Positions 17,260 to 26,445 of a stretch of 64,000 bases of DNA are shown in pieces (the stretch's first letter is position 1; each line of letters starts with the position of its first letter). The DNA comes from Rhodopseudomonas pseudopalustris (GTDB lineage Bacteria > Pseudomonadota > Alphaproteobacteria > Rhizobiales > Xanthobacteraceae), in NCBI RefSeq assembly GCF_900110435.1, contig NZ_FODT01000004.1, positions 62,001-126,000 on the forward strand, in the 5' to 3' direction. The position numbers were made by a program, and so were the translations under genes. Under the pieces are notes generated by a model. That model saw only the letters and a program-made list of their open reading frames with translations. It did not search any database and had not been told where the DNA came from.

Positions 17260-18480
17260 ATGATGAACGACACGGTCTTGATTGCTGGAGCCGGACACGC
17301 CGGATTTCAGGTCGCCGTCTCGCTGCGCCAGGCCAAGTACACCGGTCGCATCGCGCTGATCAACGACGAGAAGCATCTGCCGTATCAGCGGCCGCCGCTG
17401 TCGAAGGCCTATCTCAAGAGCGGTGGCGATCCGAACTCGCTGATGTTCCGGCCGGAGAAGTTCTTCCAGGACCAGACCATCGAGCTGATCTCGGATCGTG
17501 CAGTGTCGATCGATCGCGCCGCCCGCAAGCTGCTGCTCGCCTCCGGCGAAGCGATCGACTACGGCCATCTGGTGCTCGCCACCGGCGCACGCAACCGCCA
17601 GCTCGACGTGCCGAACGCGACGCTCGACGACGTGTTGTATCTGCGCACGCTCGACGAGAGCGAAATGGTGCGCCAGCGGATGCCGGAAAAGAAGCACGTC
17701 GTGGTGATCGGCGCCGGCTTCATCGGTCTGGAATTCGCCGCCACCGCCCGCGGCAAGGGCATGGAGGTCGACGTCGTCGAGCTCGCCCCGCGGGTGATGG
17801 CGCGCGCGGTCACGCCGGAAATCTCGAGCTACTTCCACGACCGCCACACCGCGGCGGGCATCCGCATCCATTACGGTGTGCGCGCCACCGAGATCGAAGG
17901 CAAGGACGGCCACGTCAGCGGCGTGGCGCTCAGCGACGGCCGCACGCTGCCGTGCGATCTGGTCGTGGTCGGCGTCGGCGTGATCCCGAATGTCGAGCTG
18001 GCATCGGCGGCCGGGCTGCCGACCGCGTCGGGCATCATCGTCGACGAGCAGCTCCTCACCGAGGATCCGAACATCTCGGCGATCGGCGATTGCGCGTTGT
18101 TCAACAGCGTGCGGTTCGGCGAGGTGATGCGGCTGGAGTCGGTGCAGAATGCCACCGATCAGGCGCGCTGCGTCGCGTCGCGGCTCACCGGCGAGCCGAA
18201 GACCTATGACGGCTATCCGTGGTTCTGGTCCGATCAGGGCGACGACAAGCTGCAGATCGCGGGCCTCACCGCCGGTTTCGACAGCGTCGCGGTGCGCGGC
18301 AGCGTCACCGAGCGCTCGTTCTCGGCGTTCTGTTACAAGGACGGCAAGTTGATCGGCGTCGAGTCGGTCAATCGCGCCGCCGACCACGTGTTCGGCCGCA
18401 AGATCCTGCCGCTCGACAAGTCGATCACGCCGGAGCAAGCCGCCGATCTCACCTTCGACCTGAAGAAGGCGATCGCGTAG
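17260..18480 (+). CDS. FAD/NADH ferredoxin reductase (palustrisredoxin reductase-like)
   Basis: A 406-residue flavoprotein of the putidaredoxin-reductase class. FAD-binding GAGHAGFQVAVSLRQ is at the N-terminus, LVLATGARNR closes the FAD domain, the NADH-binding VVIGAGFIGLEFA is mid-protein, and ISAIGDCA is the third FAD contact. It passes electrons from NADH to small ferredoxins for P450s. The sequence strongly recalls palustrisredoxin reductase (PuR) of R. palustris, from memory. No ferredoxin is adjacent; the ferredoxin at 57.6 kb and P450s elsewhere in the window are candidate partners. Confidence 0.88.
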   Translation: MMNDTVLIAGAGHAGFQVAVSLRQAKYTGRIALINDEKHLPYQRPPLSKAYLKSGGDPNSLMFRPEKFFQDQTIELISDRAVSIDRAARKLLLASGEAIDYGHLVLATGARNRQLDVPNATLDDVLYLRTLDESEMVRQRMPEKKHVVVIGAGFIGLEFAATARGKGMEVDVVELAPRVMARAVTPEISSYFHDRHTAAGIRIHYGVRATEIEGKDGHVSGVALSDGRTLPCDLVVVGVGVIPNVELASAAGLPTASGIIVDEQLLTEDPNISAIGDCALFNSVRFGEVMRLESVQNATDQARCVASRLTGEPKTYDGYPWFWSDQGDDKLQIAGLTAGFDSVAVRGSVTERSFSAFCYKDGKLIGVESVNRAADHVFGRKILPLDKSITPEQAADLTFDLKKAIA

Positions 18481-18498
18481 TCCGCCCTTCCGGCTCGC

Positions 18499-19488
18499 TC
18501 ACGCGGGCTCGGGGGCCTGCTCGTTCAGCAGCGCATGTTGTTCGAGCGGCGCGAGAAAGCTGGCGAAGACGTAGCCGTCGAGCACCCCGTCGCCCTCGAT
18601 ATCGACCTGGGCCCAGGCCGGGTCCGTCGCGCCGGTCGCGACGACGGTGAGTTCGGCGCCCAACGCCAGCGTTCTCTCCGAATTGAAGCCGACGCCGGGC
18701 CCGCCGCGCAATTTCAGGCCGCCGCGGGCGATCACCGCGTAACGGCCGGGAACCAGCGCCGCGGCGCCGGCCCCGGTCGCAGCAGCGCCCGCCGCGTCGA
18801 CACCTTCGACATGGACGCCGCGCGACGTGGTCAGGTAGTCGAAAATATGCTCTCCGTAATATTTCTGACCATCGAAATGGCCTTGCTTCAATCCCCGCGC
18901 AGGATTGTAGCCGCCGGTGTTGTAAGCGATGGCGACGGATGCGAATTCGAGATCGCTGAGGCTGCTGCGGGATTCGAAGCCGAGCTTCTTCAAGCCGCGG
19001 CGCAGTTCGCCGAGGCATTGTGCCAGCGTGTCGCCGAAGTCTTCGTAGCGCCGGTCGAGGAAGTAGTTCGGGTCGTTCCTGAAAAACTGCAGGTCACGCT
19101 GGAAAACGCCGAAGCCGTGACAGAATTTGTCGGGATTGGCGACGGCGCCCCGATAGCCGGGAATATAGGCCGCCATGTCTTCGAGCGCGCCGCGGGCGAT
19201 ATCGAACATCCGGCGGCCGTTCGCCTCGGCAATCAGCGAATCCTTCGAGCGGGGGAACGCCTGTCGGCCTCTCCCCGGGCCCTGGTAGTCGATCGTATCG
19301 CCGACGCACAGCGCCAGGATGCGCGGGATCGGCAGTGATTTCTTGCGGAGCGCCGACCAGATGTAGCCGGTTTCCTGACAGGCGATCGCGGTGATCATAT
19401 CGACGTCGAGCGGCGTGCCGGGCAAAGCCGCTTCGATCTGGTTGCGGAACTGCTGCTTGAACCATCGCATGTCGTCGGTCGTAGGCAT
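18499..19488 (-). CDS. Lytic-transglycosylase-like protein with C-terminal SH3 domain
   Basis: A 329-residue protein without a signal peptide. Residues ~25-215 carry a weak lysozyme/SLT-like pattern: Glu39 in ACQETGY, FGVFQRD near 126-132, and AYNTGGYNP near 188-196, echoing the catalytic Glu, GxxQ and AYNxG of transglycosylases. Residues ~250-315 form a bacterial SH3 domain (GRYAVIARGGLKLRGGPG). That SH3 domain is nearly the same as in the next gene upstream (19552-20298), so the pair arose by duplication or module sharing. Muralytic activity is an inference. Confidence 0.55.
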   Translation of the reverse strand: MPTTDDMRWFKQQFRNQIEAALPGTPLDVDMITAIACQETGYIWSALRKKSLPIPRILALCVGDTIDYQGPGRGRQAFPRSKDSLIAEANGRRMFDIARGALEDMAAYIPGYRGAVANPDKFCHGFGVFQRDLQFFRNDPNYFLDRRYEDFGDTLAQCLGELRRGLKKLGFESRSSLSDLEFASVAIAYNTGGYNPARGLKQGHFDGQKYYGEHIFDYLTTSRGVHVEGVDAAGAAATGAGAAALVPGRYAVIARGGLKLRGGPGVGFNSERTLALGAELTVVATGATDPAWAQVDIEGDGVLDGYVFASFLAPLEQHALLNEQAPEPA

Positions 19489-19551
19489 TGCGAACTCCGT
19501 TGCAAATTGATGTCTCGGAATGATCTTCGACCCGATCGAGACTGCGCGCCG

Positions 19552-20298
19552 CTAAGCGACGCCGCCCTCGGCGTGGTCCGAAACGACGGGCGCGAGAAAC
19601 GACGCGAAGACGTAGCCGTCGAGCACGCCGTCGCCTTCGACGTCGACGCACGCCCATGCCCCGCCGAATTGGGTCACCGTCAATTCGGTGCCCAACGGAA
19701 GGGTCTTCTCGGAGCCGAAATCGGGCCCCGGACCACCGCGCAGCTTCAGGCCGGTTCGCGCGATGACCGCGTAGCGGCCGGGCGTCTCCGCACCGGCAAG
19801 GTCGGAGGCGGCGACGTCGGAGTCGGCAAGCGCCGCCGGTGCTCCCCAGCCGGCTTCGGCGGCGTCGCGCAGCCATTGCGGCGCATTTCTCGAACTGCCG
19901 TTGGCCCCCCATGTCAGCGTCTCATGGTCGTCGATCGATTTTCCGAAGCCGACGTGAATCGTGCGCGGGCCCATGTAGTCGACGCCCGCGCCGATGCCGG
20001 TGGCTCCGGCGGCGGCGGCGGCCTCGATGAAGGCCAGCATCGCAGCCGGAGCCGATTGGTTGGTGAAACTGAGCGTCGTTCCGCGAACCACCAGTTGCAG
20101 ATCGGCGGCTCGCCCGCGGTCGTGGCGCGTCGAGCCGGTGCGGCGCGGACCATCGCCGAGCACGTCCTGTCCGCCGGAGGTGATGATGATGGTGTCGATC
20201 CCCGCAGATTGCGCCGCAGAGGCGAGCACGCGTTTGAGTTGTTCGGAGATCGGTTTGTTCCGGATCGCGCTCGATGGAGGACCTGTGAAAATGGTCAT
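19552..20298 (-). CDS. M15-peptidase-like protein with C-terminal SH3 domain
   Basis: A 248-residue protein without a signal peptide. The N-terminal domain has a D-Ala-D-Ala/endolysin-type M15 zinc pattern: STRHDRGRAADL (His59 and Asp66, HxxGxAxD spacing) and RTIHVGFG with a third His. Residues ~180-240 form an SH3 domain (GRYAVIARTGLKLRGGPG) nearly matching the one in the 18499-19488 protein. The two genes are 63 bases apart on the same strand and look like paired peptidoglycan-acting enzymes. How they reach the wall is unknown. Confidence 0.55.
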   Translation of the reverse strand: MTIFTGPPSSAIRNKPISEQLKRVLASAAQSAGIDTIIITSGGQDVLGDGPRRTGSTRHDRGRAADLQLVVRGTTLSFTNQSAPAAMLAFIEAAAAAGATGIGAGVDYMGPRTIHVGFGKSIDDHETLTWGANGSSRNAPQWLRDAAEAGWGAPAALADSDVAASDLAGAETPGRYAVIARTGLKLRGGPGPDFGSEKTLPLGTELTVTQFGGAWACVDVEGDGVLDGYVFASFLAPVVSDHAEGGVA

Positions 20299-20668
20299 GC
20301 GCTCGCCCTCGATGAAATTCGATGGTGACTATAAAATTTGGTCCAATCGAAAAATCTGTCCGCCCGGCGCGCCACATGCGCCGTGCGTGTATTCAGTCGT
20401 TTCTGTAATCTGAGGTCACGTATTCGTTGGAATAGTCTGCTTATCAGAAAATCGAAAATCAGCCTATGTGCTGATCGTCTCGTAAGCTGATCGTCTCGTA
20501 AGCTGATCGACCGCGACATCGGGCGCGGTTGCTATCAACGGCTAAAAAAAGAGCGACACGACTATAATATCGAACTGAGTTTAACTCAATTCGACGGCCG
20601 ACTCAACGGTGATCTACGCGTCAAGCCGGCGTCGCCGTTTTGGTTTGTGTTGCGTCGCACCGTCCGGA
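20299..20668. other. AT-richer intergenic region with tandem repeat
   Basis: The 370 bases between the M15-like gene and the PfkB kinase gene contain no convincing coding frame. Base composition is clearly more AT-rich than the flanks. A 16-bp unit gctgatcgtctcgtaa is repeated in tandem at 20470-20485 and 20486-20501, with a partial third copy to 20509. A short palindrome (gagtttaactc) lies near 20577-20587. The promoter for the two minus-strand SH3-domain genes should be here. Confidence 0.5.
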
Positions 20669-21562
20669 TCAGGCCGCGGCCGCGAACTCGCGCTGCACCG
20701 CTTCGATATCAGCGATGGCCGGCAGCCCGGCTTCGTTGCCGAGCTTCTGAATCTTGTAGGTCGAAGCGGCGCGGGCGAACTCGAAGTGCTGCTGCCAGCT
20801 CTTCTCGGGGCTGTTGAGATACGAGAACACGTAGGCGCCGTGAAAGACGTCGCCGGCGCCGTTGGTGTCGAGCACGCGCTCGCGGGGGACCGGTAGCGCG
20901 GGCAGTGTGTGCACCGTGCCCGTCTCGTCGTACCAGAGGAGACCGCGCTCGCCTTGCGTGACACCGCCGACCTTGCAGCCGCGTGCTTTCAGATAATCGA
21001 GCATCTGATCTGACGTCATGTCCATCTGTTCGCAGAGCCGCTCGGCGACGATGGCGACGTCGATGAACTCCAGCAGCTCGTGCGTATTGGTGCGCAGCCC
21101 GCCGCCGTCGAGCGAGGTCAGGATGCCGCTCTCGCGGCACAGCTTGGCGTAGTGGATCGCGGCGTCGGGCTGATGGCCGTCGACATGCAGCGCGCGGCAA
21201 TTGCCGAGGTTGAGCAGCGGGAACGGATGGATGTGGTCGTCGTCGCGGCAGCGCACGATAGCGCGCTTGCCGTCCTTCGGCATGATGAAGGACAGCGACG
21301 AGGAGGCGACCTTGCGCGGATGGATCTCGATCCCGTATTTGGCGCTCATGTCCTGAAACATCCGCCCCAGCCAGTCATTGGCGACGGTGGCGATCAGGTC
21401 GGGCACGATCCCGAGCTTGGCGCAGCAGAACGCCGCGGTCACCGCGTTGCCGCCGAATGACACCGCGTAGTCGGACGCCACATGTTTTTCGTCGCCGGTC
21501 GGCAGATGGTCGGTGATGAAGGTGACGTCGATATAGGTTTGTCCGATGAAAAGTGCGTGCAT
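20669..21562 (-). CDS. PfkB-family carbohydrate kinase
   Basis: A 297-residue kinase of the PfkB/ribokinase family. The N-terminal SFGGNAVTAAF substrate-binding glycine pair and the C-terminal VLDTNGAGDVFHGAY, holding the GAGD anion hole and catalytic Asp, are intact. It phosphorylates a sugar or nucleoside with ATP; the exact substrate cannot be read from the sequence. The start is ATG 21562 (MHALFIGQ), since the 21 residues readable upstream do not resemble the family. It is monocistronic in appearance. Confidence 0.85.
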   Translation of the reverse strand: MHALFIGQTYIDVTFITDHLPTGDEKHVASDYAVSFGGNAVTAAFCCAKLGIVPDLIATVANDWLGRMFQDMSAKYGIEIHPRKVASSSLSFIMPKDGKRAIVRCRDDDHIHPFPLLNLGNCRALHVDGHQPDAAIHYAKLCRESGILTSLDGGGLRTNTHELLEFIDVAIVAERLCEQMDMTSDQMLDYLKARGCKVGGVTQGERGLLWYDETGTVHTLPALPVPRERVLDTNGAGDVFHGAYVFSYLNSPEKSWQQHFEFARAASTYKIQKLGNEAGLPAIADIEAVQREFAAAA

Positions 21563-21980
21563 GAGCGTTCCGTACTGCGGGGCTGTTCCGGCTTGAAGAC
21601 AATAGCACTGCTTCCTGCAGGCCATTCGCTAAAATAATTCGCAACGATGAAGGGGTTGGGATAGGCCTTTCGCTGAAAATCCGATCACAACCAGGCGCGC
21701 GCTGCCTTGTTCCGGTCGGAGTGCCCAAAGGGGAGAGCAGTGAGGAGAGACGTGTCGATCGATTCCGGTCCAGTTCGAGTTGGTGGCTTAAGCCGGGCCT
21801 TTCCCAGCGAAGCCTTGGCCGCAGACCGGCCGGGCCGGGGATCGGACGAACTGGGCAACGCGCCGCGAATATCCGATCCTCGCGAGCGCGACAGGGCCTG
21901 CCCGCCACAGCGACGATGATCGGGGGTGAGGAGGCGCGTCAAGTCAGGGCGGCGGCGAAGGACATGCGAGGGCGGTTGCG
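21563..21980. other. Intergenic region, no recognised gene
   Basis: The 418 bases separate the divergent PfkB kinase (-) and VOC protein (+) genes. Short open frames exist (for example 21707-21919, +) but have no family signature or ribosome-binding site. A short AT-rich patch at about 21630-21645 may belong to the kinase promoter. Nothing else could be identified. Confidence 0.45.
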
Positions 21981-22871
21981 ATGAGCGGCGAAGAGCGCAA
22001 GACAGAGGACGGGCCATCGGATCGGCGCCCGGCGATCACGGCGATCGATCACCTCGTCGTTCTGGTCAGCGACTTGCCGGCCGCGGTCGCAGCCTATCGG
22101 ACGCTGCTCGGGCGCGCGCCGGCCTGGCATGGTGCCGGCGACGGCTCGCAAAACGTGCTGTTCACGCTCGACAACATGTCGCTCGAACTGATGGCGCCGG
22201 CCGGCGCAGGCGGCAACGCTGATCGCATCCGCACCGTGATCAAGCTGCAGGGCGAGGGGCTGGCAAGCCTGTGCTTCCGCGTCTCCGACATCGGCCGGAT
22301 GCATCGCAGGCTGGAGCGGCTGGCGATGCAGCCCGATCCGGTGGCTGAGGTCGAGGCGAGCGACACCCAGACCGGCGCGACGCTGACCTGGAAGCGGACG
22401 CGTGCTGCGACCCATCTCACCCGCGGCGTGCGGCTGTTCTTTCTCGAACTCGACGCCGAGCGTCCTCATTCCGAGGTGACCGCGCCGGCGCCCGCCACCG
22501 CGATGGATCATATCGTGATCTCGACCACCGATTCGGAGCGCGCGGCGGCGCTGTACGGCTCGCGGCTTGGGCTCGACATGGCGCTCGACCGTTCGCACCA
22601 GGAGTGGGGTCGGCTGATGTTCTTCCGCTGCGGCGATCTCACCGTCGAAGTGGTTCACCGGCCGGTGGCAGGCTCCGACGCCGACAATGACAAATTGTGG
22701 GGCATCAGCTGGCGCGTCGACGATCTCGACGCCGCCCGCGCGCGTCTGATCGACGCCGGCGTCACGGTGACCGTGCCGCGCGCCGGCCGCAAGCCGGGGA
22801 CGCGCGTGGTCACGGTGCGCAGCGGCACCTGCCACATCCCGACCCTTCTGGTCGAGATTGCGCGGACGTAG
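21981..22871 (+). CDS. Double VOC (glyoxalase-like) domain protein
   Basis: A 296-residue protein with two vicinal-oxygen-chelate domains. The first begins AIDHLVVLVSDLPAAVAAYRTLLG (~residues 20-145) and the second MDHIVISTTDSERAAALYGSRLG (~residues 172-295). Each opening His is a likely metal ligand. Families with this layout include ring-cleaving dioxygenases, glyoxalases and epimerases; the reaction here is unknown. It is convergent with the P450 gene, with 53 bases between stops. Confidence 0.8.
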   Translation: MSGEERKTEDGPSDRRPAITAIDHLVVLVSDLPAAVAAYRTLLGRAPAWHGAGDGSQNVLFTLDNMSLELMAPAGAGGNADRIRTVIKLQGEGLASLCFRVSDIGRMHRRLERLAMQPDPVAEVEASDTQTGATLTWKRTRAATHLTRGVRLFFLELDAERPHSEVTAPAPATAMDHIVISTTDSERAAALYGSRLGLDMALDRSHQEWGRLMFFRCGDLTVEVVHRPVAGSDADNDKLWGISWRVDDLDAARARLIDAGVTVTVPRAGRKPGTRVVTVRSGTCHIPTLLVEIART

Positions 22872-22924
22872 CAGGCGTCGCGGCGCGTCTGCGGCCTGCA
22901 AGACCGCGCCGCTCTTGCGGCGTG

Positions 22925-24142
22925 CTAAATCCGGCACGGCGCCTGCAGATAGCCGCGAAACCGCACGCGTCCGCCACGCGTCGGCGCGCCGGCGAGCGCA
23001 TAGTTCGGGAAACGCGCCAGAAACCGCCGGAGCGCGATCGCGCCCTCGAGCCGCGCCAGCGCCATCCCGGCGCATTGATGCGGTCCCGTCGCAAAGGCGA
23101 GGTGCCGGTTCGGCGACCGCGCGACGTCGAATCTGTCGGGATCGGGGAAGTGCTCCGGGTCGCGGTTGGCGGCGCCGATGCACAGCGTCAGCGACGTGTT
23201 CGCCGGCATCGCCACGCCGCCGATCTCGACGTCGGCCGTCGTGATGCGGTTGCCGAGCTGGTTCGAACTCTCGTAGCGCAGGATTTCCTCGACCGCGGTC
23301 CGCACCAGCCCCGGCTGCGCGATCAGCCGTTGCTTCTCCGCGGGGTGGGCCGCGAGCGCGACCAGACCGTTTCCGATCAAATTGGTCGTGGTCTCGTGCC
23401 CGGCGTTGAGCAGGAAGATGCAGTTGTGCAGCAGCTCCCCGGCAGATAATCGCTCTCCGCCGCCGTCGCCCTGGATCAGCTTCGTCAGCACGTCGCGCTC
23501 CGGATCGCCGGGATTGGCGCGGCGCCGCGCGATCAGGGTTTCGAGATAGGCGATGAAGTCGCGAATCGAATCATTGCCGCGCGCGAAGGTTTCCGGCCCG
23601 ATCACCGGCTCCAGCGCACCCAGAATCGCCAGCGACCAGTCGCGGAGCGGGCCACGCTCGTCATGAGGGATGCCGAGCAGATTGCCGATGACCTCGATCG
23701 GGATGGCGGCGGCGAAGTCTTCGATCAGATCGACCGTGCCTTTGGCCGCCATCCGATCGAGCAGCCGGTCGACCAGCGCGATCAGGTCCGGCTCCATCCC
23801 GGCGATCGCGCGTGGCGACAGCGCTCCGGTGATCAGCCGTCGCACCCGGGTGTGCGCGGGCGGATCGTTGAACACCAGGCTGGTGGTGTGGTGCTCGAAC
23901 AGCAGGGAGTCGCCGTATTTCGGCGCGAACTCGCGCTTCTTGTCGGAGCTGAACAGCGTGGTGTTCTTGTAGACCTCGACCAGATCGTCGTAGCGGGTCA
24001 GGAAATAGCCGCCATTGCGCAACCGCTTGATCGGCTCGTGCGTCCGCAGGGCGTGATAGGTGGGGTAGGGATCGTCGTAGAAATCGCGCGTCAGCCGTTC
24101 GAGATCGAACGCCGCCGCCAACTCGATCGGAGCCGTTTCCAT
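22925..24142 (-). CDS. Cytochrome P450 (class I type)
   Basis: A 405-residue soluble bacterial P450. The I-helix oxygen-activation motif NAGHETT has Glu250 and Thr251, the K-helix ExxR is E286-R289, and the haem-binding loop FATGPHQCAG carries Cys357. Standard loops are FGxGxHxC; here the second residue is Ala. It needs a separate ferredoxin and reductase, neither of which is adjacent. The ATG at 24142 gives a normal N-terminus (METAPIELAAAFDL). It is divergent, over 267 bases, from a TetR-RND efflux operon. The substrate is unknown. Confidence 0.85.
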   Translation of the reverse strand: METAPIELAAAFDLERLTRDFYDDPYPTYHALRTHEPIKRLRNGGYFLTRYDDLVEVYKNTTLFSSDKKREFAPKYGDSLLFEHHTTSLVFNDPPAHTRVRRLITGALSPRAIAGMEPDLIALVDRLLDRMAAKGTVDLIEDFAAAIPIEVIGNLLGIPHDERGPLRDWSLAILGALEPVIGPETFARGNDSIRDFIAYLETLIARRRANPGDPERDVLTKLIQGDGGGERLSAGELLHNCIFLLNAGHETTTNLIGNGLVALAAHPAEKQRLIAQPGLVRTAVEEILRYESSNQLGNRITTADVEIGGVAMPANTSLTLCIGAANRDPEHFPDPDRFDVARSPNRHLAFATGPHQCAGMALARLEGAIALRRFLARFPNYALAGAPTRGGRVRFRGYLQAPCRI

Positions 24143-24374
24143 GTCATTCCCGTTTTTCTCTTTATAGATCGTTTTGCGGCGACGTGGATACCGGGCGCTG
24201 ACAGAGAGCGCGCGCGGTGGCGCGCGGCAGGTCTCGCCGGATCGGCCCCCTCCCGGCCTTTGCGGGCGACCGCCGTTCAACCAGTTTCGACTTTATTGAC
24301 CCTGACTGCGTGTGAAGAGGCAGCCTTGTGGCAATTTCAACGCTCACGATTTAGTGCATCGCAGCGACACACAA

Positions 24375-24405
24375 TTGACAACCCGGCGGGTGAGTGACTA
24401 CTCAC
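24375..24405 (+). promoter_or_regulatory. Promoter with overlapping TetR-type operator
   Basis: A consensus -35 TTGACA at 24375-24380 is followed, after 18 bases, by a weak -10 TACTCA at 24399-24404. The palindrome gtgagtgactactcac (24390-24405, arms of six bases) covers the -10. It lies four bases before the ATG of the TetR gene, the usual position for autorepression. Confidence 0.55.
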
Positions 24406-24409
24406 AAAC

Positions 24410-25111
24410 ATGAGTTCATTGCGAATGACGCGCGATCTGCGCCGGGAATTGATTCTGGGCGCGGCGAAGCGGTGTTTTGCCCGAAACGGCTTTGCCGGGA
24501 CCACGACCAAGAGCGTCGCCACCGCGGCTTCGATCTCGGAAGGGTTGCTGTTCAAGCATTTTCCGAGCAAATCGGCGCTTTACGCCGAGATTCTGGCGGA
24601 CGAGTGCGAGGCCGACCCCGGGCTGATTCACCTGCTCGATCTGCCGCCCTCGACCGAAACGCTGGTCGTGGTTGTTCGCAATATGGTCGCGTATTTCCTG
24701 CATGTTTCGGATCGACCGGAGCAGGAGGAGGCGCAACGGTTGCGGCTTCTGGTCACGAGCCAGCTCGACGATGGCGAATTCGCCCGGCTGGTGTTCGAGA
24801 AGGTCTCCGGTCTGATCGGGCCGAAGTTCTCAGCGTCGCTCGATCGCGCGGTGGCGGCGGGCGAGGCGACGCGGGTTGGGCAGCAGCCGTTGAACCTGTT
24901 CTGGTTCGCGCACCATATGCTGGTGATGACGGCGCTGACGCGGCTGCCGTCGCCGCCGTGCCTGGGGTACGGCGACGCGGCCGATCTCGAGCGTCAGACC
25001 TGTGAATTTATTTTGCGTGGAATTGGACTGAACGACGACGTAATTGCCGCCCATCTGGATCGCGAGCTTTCGCCCGAACAGACGCGCGCGGAAACGACAG
25101 AGAGTGCATAG
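24410..25111 (+). CDS. TetR-family regulator of RND efflux operon
   Basis: A 233-residue regulator. The N-terminal HTH region reads RRELILGAAKRCFARNGFAGTTTKSVATAASISEGLLFKHFPSKSALY, a standard TetR domain, and the rest is a helical effector domain. Its stop codon is directly followed by the ATG of the membrane fusion protein gene, so it is the first gene of a TetR-MFP-RND operon. It likely represses this operon, and possibly the divergent P450, through the palindrome at 24390-24405. Confidence 0.88.
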   Translation: MSSLRMTRDLRRELILGAAKRCFARNGFAGTTTKSVATAASISEGLLFKHFPSKSALYAEILADECEADPGLIHLLDLPPSTETLVVVVRNMVAYFLHVSDRPEQEEAQRLRLLVTSQLDDGEFARLVFEKVSGLIGPKFSASLDRAVAAGEATRVGQQPLNLFWFAHHMLVMTALTRLPSPPCLGYGDAADLERQTCEFILRGIGLNDDVIAAHLDRELSPEQTRAETTESA

Positions 25112-26305
25112 ATGACGATTGCGACAGAAAACCCGTCCGCCGCGCGGTCGACCCCCGAAAAGCCGCGTCCCCGCCCGGTGCGGATGACCCGATGGATCAT
25201 CATCGTCGGGTTGCTGCTGGCGCTGCTCGTCGGCGGGCTGGTCGGCTTCAACGCCTTCCGCAGCCACATGATCGCGCAGTTCTTCGCCAACAACAAACCG
25301 CCGCCGATTACGGTGTCGGTCGCCGAGGCGAACGCCGAGGTGGTGCCCAATCTGCTGACCGCGGTCGGCGATCTCGCCGCCGTGCACCAGGTCAACGTCA
25401 CCTCCGACGTCAACGGCCGTATCACCGATATCCTGTTCACCGCGGGCGCCGAGGTGAAAGCCGGCAGCAAGCTGTTGCAGCTCTACGATGCGCCGGAGCA
25501 GGCCGACCTCGCCAATTTCAGGGCGCAGGCGAAGGTGGCCGAGCTGTCGCTCGACCGCGCCAAGCAGCTCGCCGCGCGGCAGTTCGGACCGCAGGCGACC
25601 GTCGATCAGGCCCAGGCGTCGTTCGATCAGGCCAGTGCCGGCATCGCGCGAACCGAAGCGGTGATCTCCCAGAAGCTGGTGCGGGCGCCGTTCGACGGCG
25701 TGCTCGGCGTGCGTCGCGTCGAGGTCGGCCAGTATCTCACCGCCGGCACCCAGATCGTCACGCTGACGGATCTGTCGCGGGTCTATACGAACTTCACCGT
25801 GACCGAAAAGGACAGCGGCACGCTGAAGGTCGGGCAGGTCGTTCGCGTCTCGGTCGACGCCTATCCGGGCAAGGTGTTCGAAGGCAAGATCACCACGATC
25901 GAGCCGCAGATCAGCTCCGACACCCGCAACATCCGGGTTCAGGGCACGCTGGAGAATCCCGAGAAGATCCTGAAGCCGGGCATGTTCGCGACCACGACGG
26001 TGGTGCTGCCGGAGAAGCCGGCGGTGGTCACCGTTCCGGAAACCGCGGTCGACTACACGCTGTACGGCGACTCCGTCTTCCTCATCCACGAGGAGAAGGC
26101 CGAGGACGGCAAGGTCAATCTCACCGCGGTGCGGACCTTCGTTCGCACCGGTGACCGGGTCAACGGCCGCGCCGTGATCCTCAGCGGCGTGAAGGCCGGC
26201 GATCGCGTCGTCGCGGTCGGCCAGCTCAAGCTGCAGTCCGGCGCCGCGGTCGCGATCTCGAAGGATCCGATGCCGCAGATCCCGGCGAAGCCGCCGCGAT
26301 ACTGA
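25112..26305 (+). CDS. RND efflux membrane fusion protein
   Basis: A 397-residue periplasmic adaptor of the AcrA/MexE family. A single N-terminal transmembrane anchor (WIIIVGLLLALLVGGLVGF) is followed by the lipoyl half motifs (SDVNGRITDILFTAGAEVKAG and VRAPFDGVLGVRRVEVGQYL), an alpha-hairpin, and beta-barrel and membrane-proximal domains. It connects the RND pump encoded 140 bases downstream to an outer-membrane channel. No outer-membrane factor gene is adjacent, so a shared TolC-type channel is probable. Confidence 0.9.
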   Translation: MTIATENPSAARSTPEKPRPRPVRMTRWIIIVGLLLALLVGGLVGFNAFRSHMIAQFFANNKPPPITVSVAEANAEVVPNLLTAVGDLAAVHQVNVTSDVNGRITDILFTAGAEVKAGSKLLQLYDAPEQADLANFRAQAKVAELSLDRAKQLAARQFGPQATVDQAQASFDQASAGIARTEAVISQKLVRAPFDGVLGVRRVEVGQYLTAGTQIVTLTDLSRVYTNFTVTEKDSGTLKVGQVVRVSVDAYPGKVFEGKITTIEPQISSDTRNIRVQGTLENPEKILKPGMFATTTVVLPEKPAVVTVPETAVDYTLYGDSVFLIHEEKAEDGKVNLTAVRTFVRTGDRVNGRAVILSGVKAGDRVVAVGQLKLQSGAAVAISKDPMPQIPAKPPRY

Positions 26306-26445
26306 GCGAGGCGCGGGGCGCGCGCTGCGCGTCCCGGCGATGACAAATCTGTCCGGCCGGCGATCGGCGTCGTCCGGAAACAATGATCAAATCGCAACCT
26401 CGCGCCGCCGCGTGCGCGGGAGGGGTGCGTCACGGAGCGACCGGA

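Noticed and set aside
21707-21919. A 70-codon + strand frame between the PfkB and VOC genes
   Set aside because: No ribosome-binding site, atypical composition and no family resemblance.
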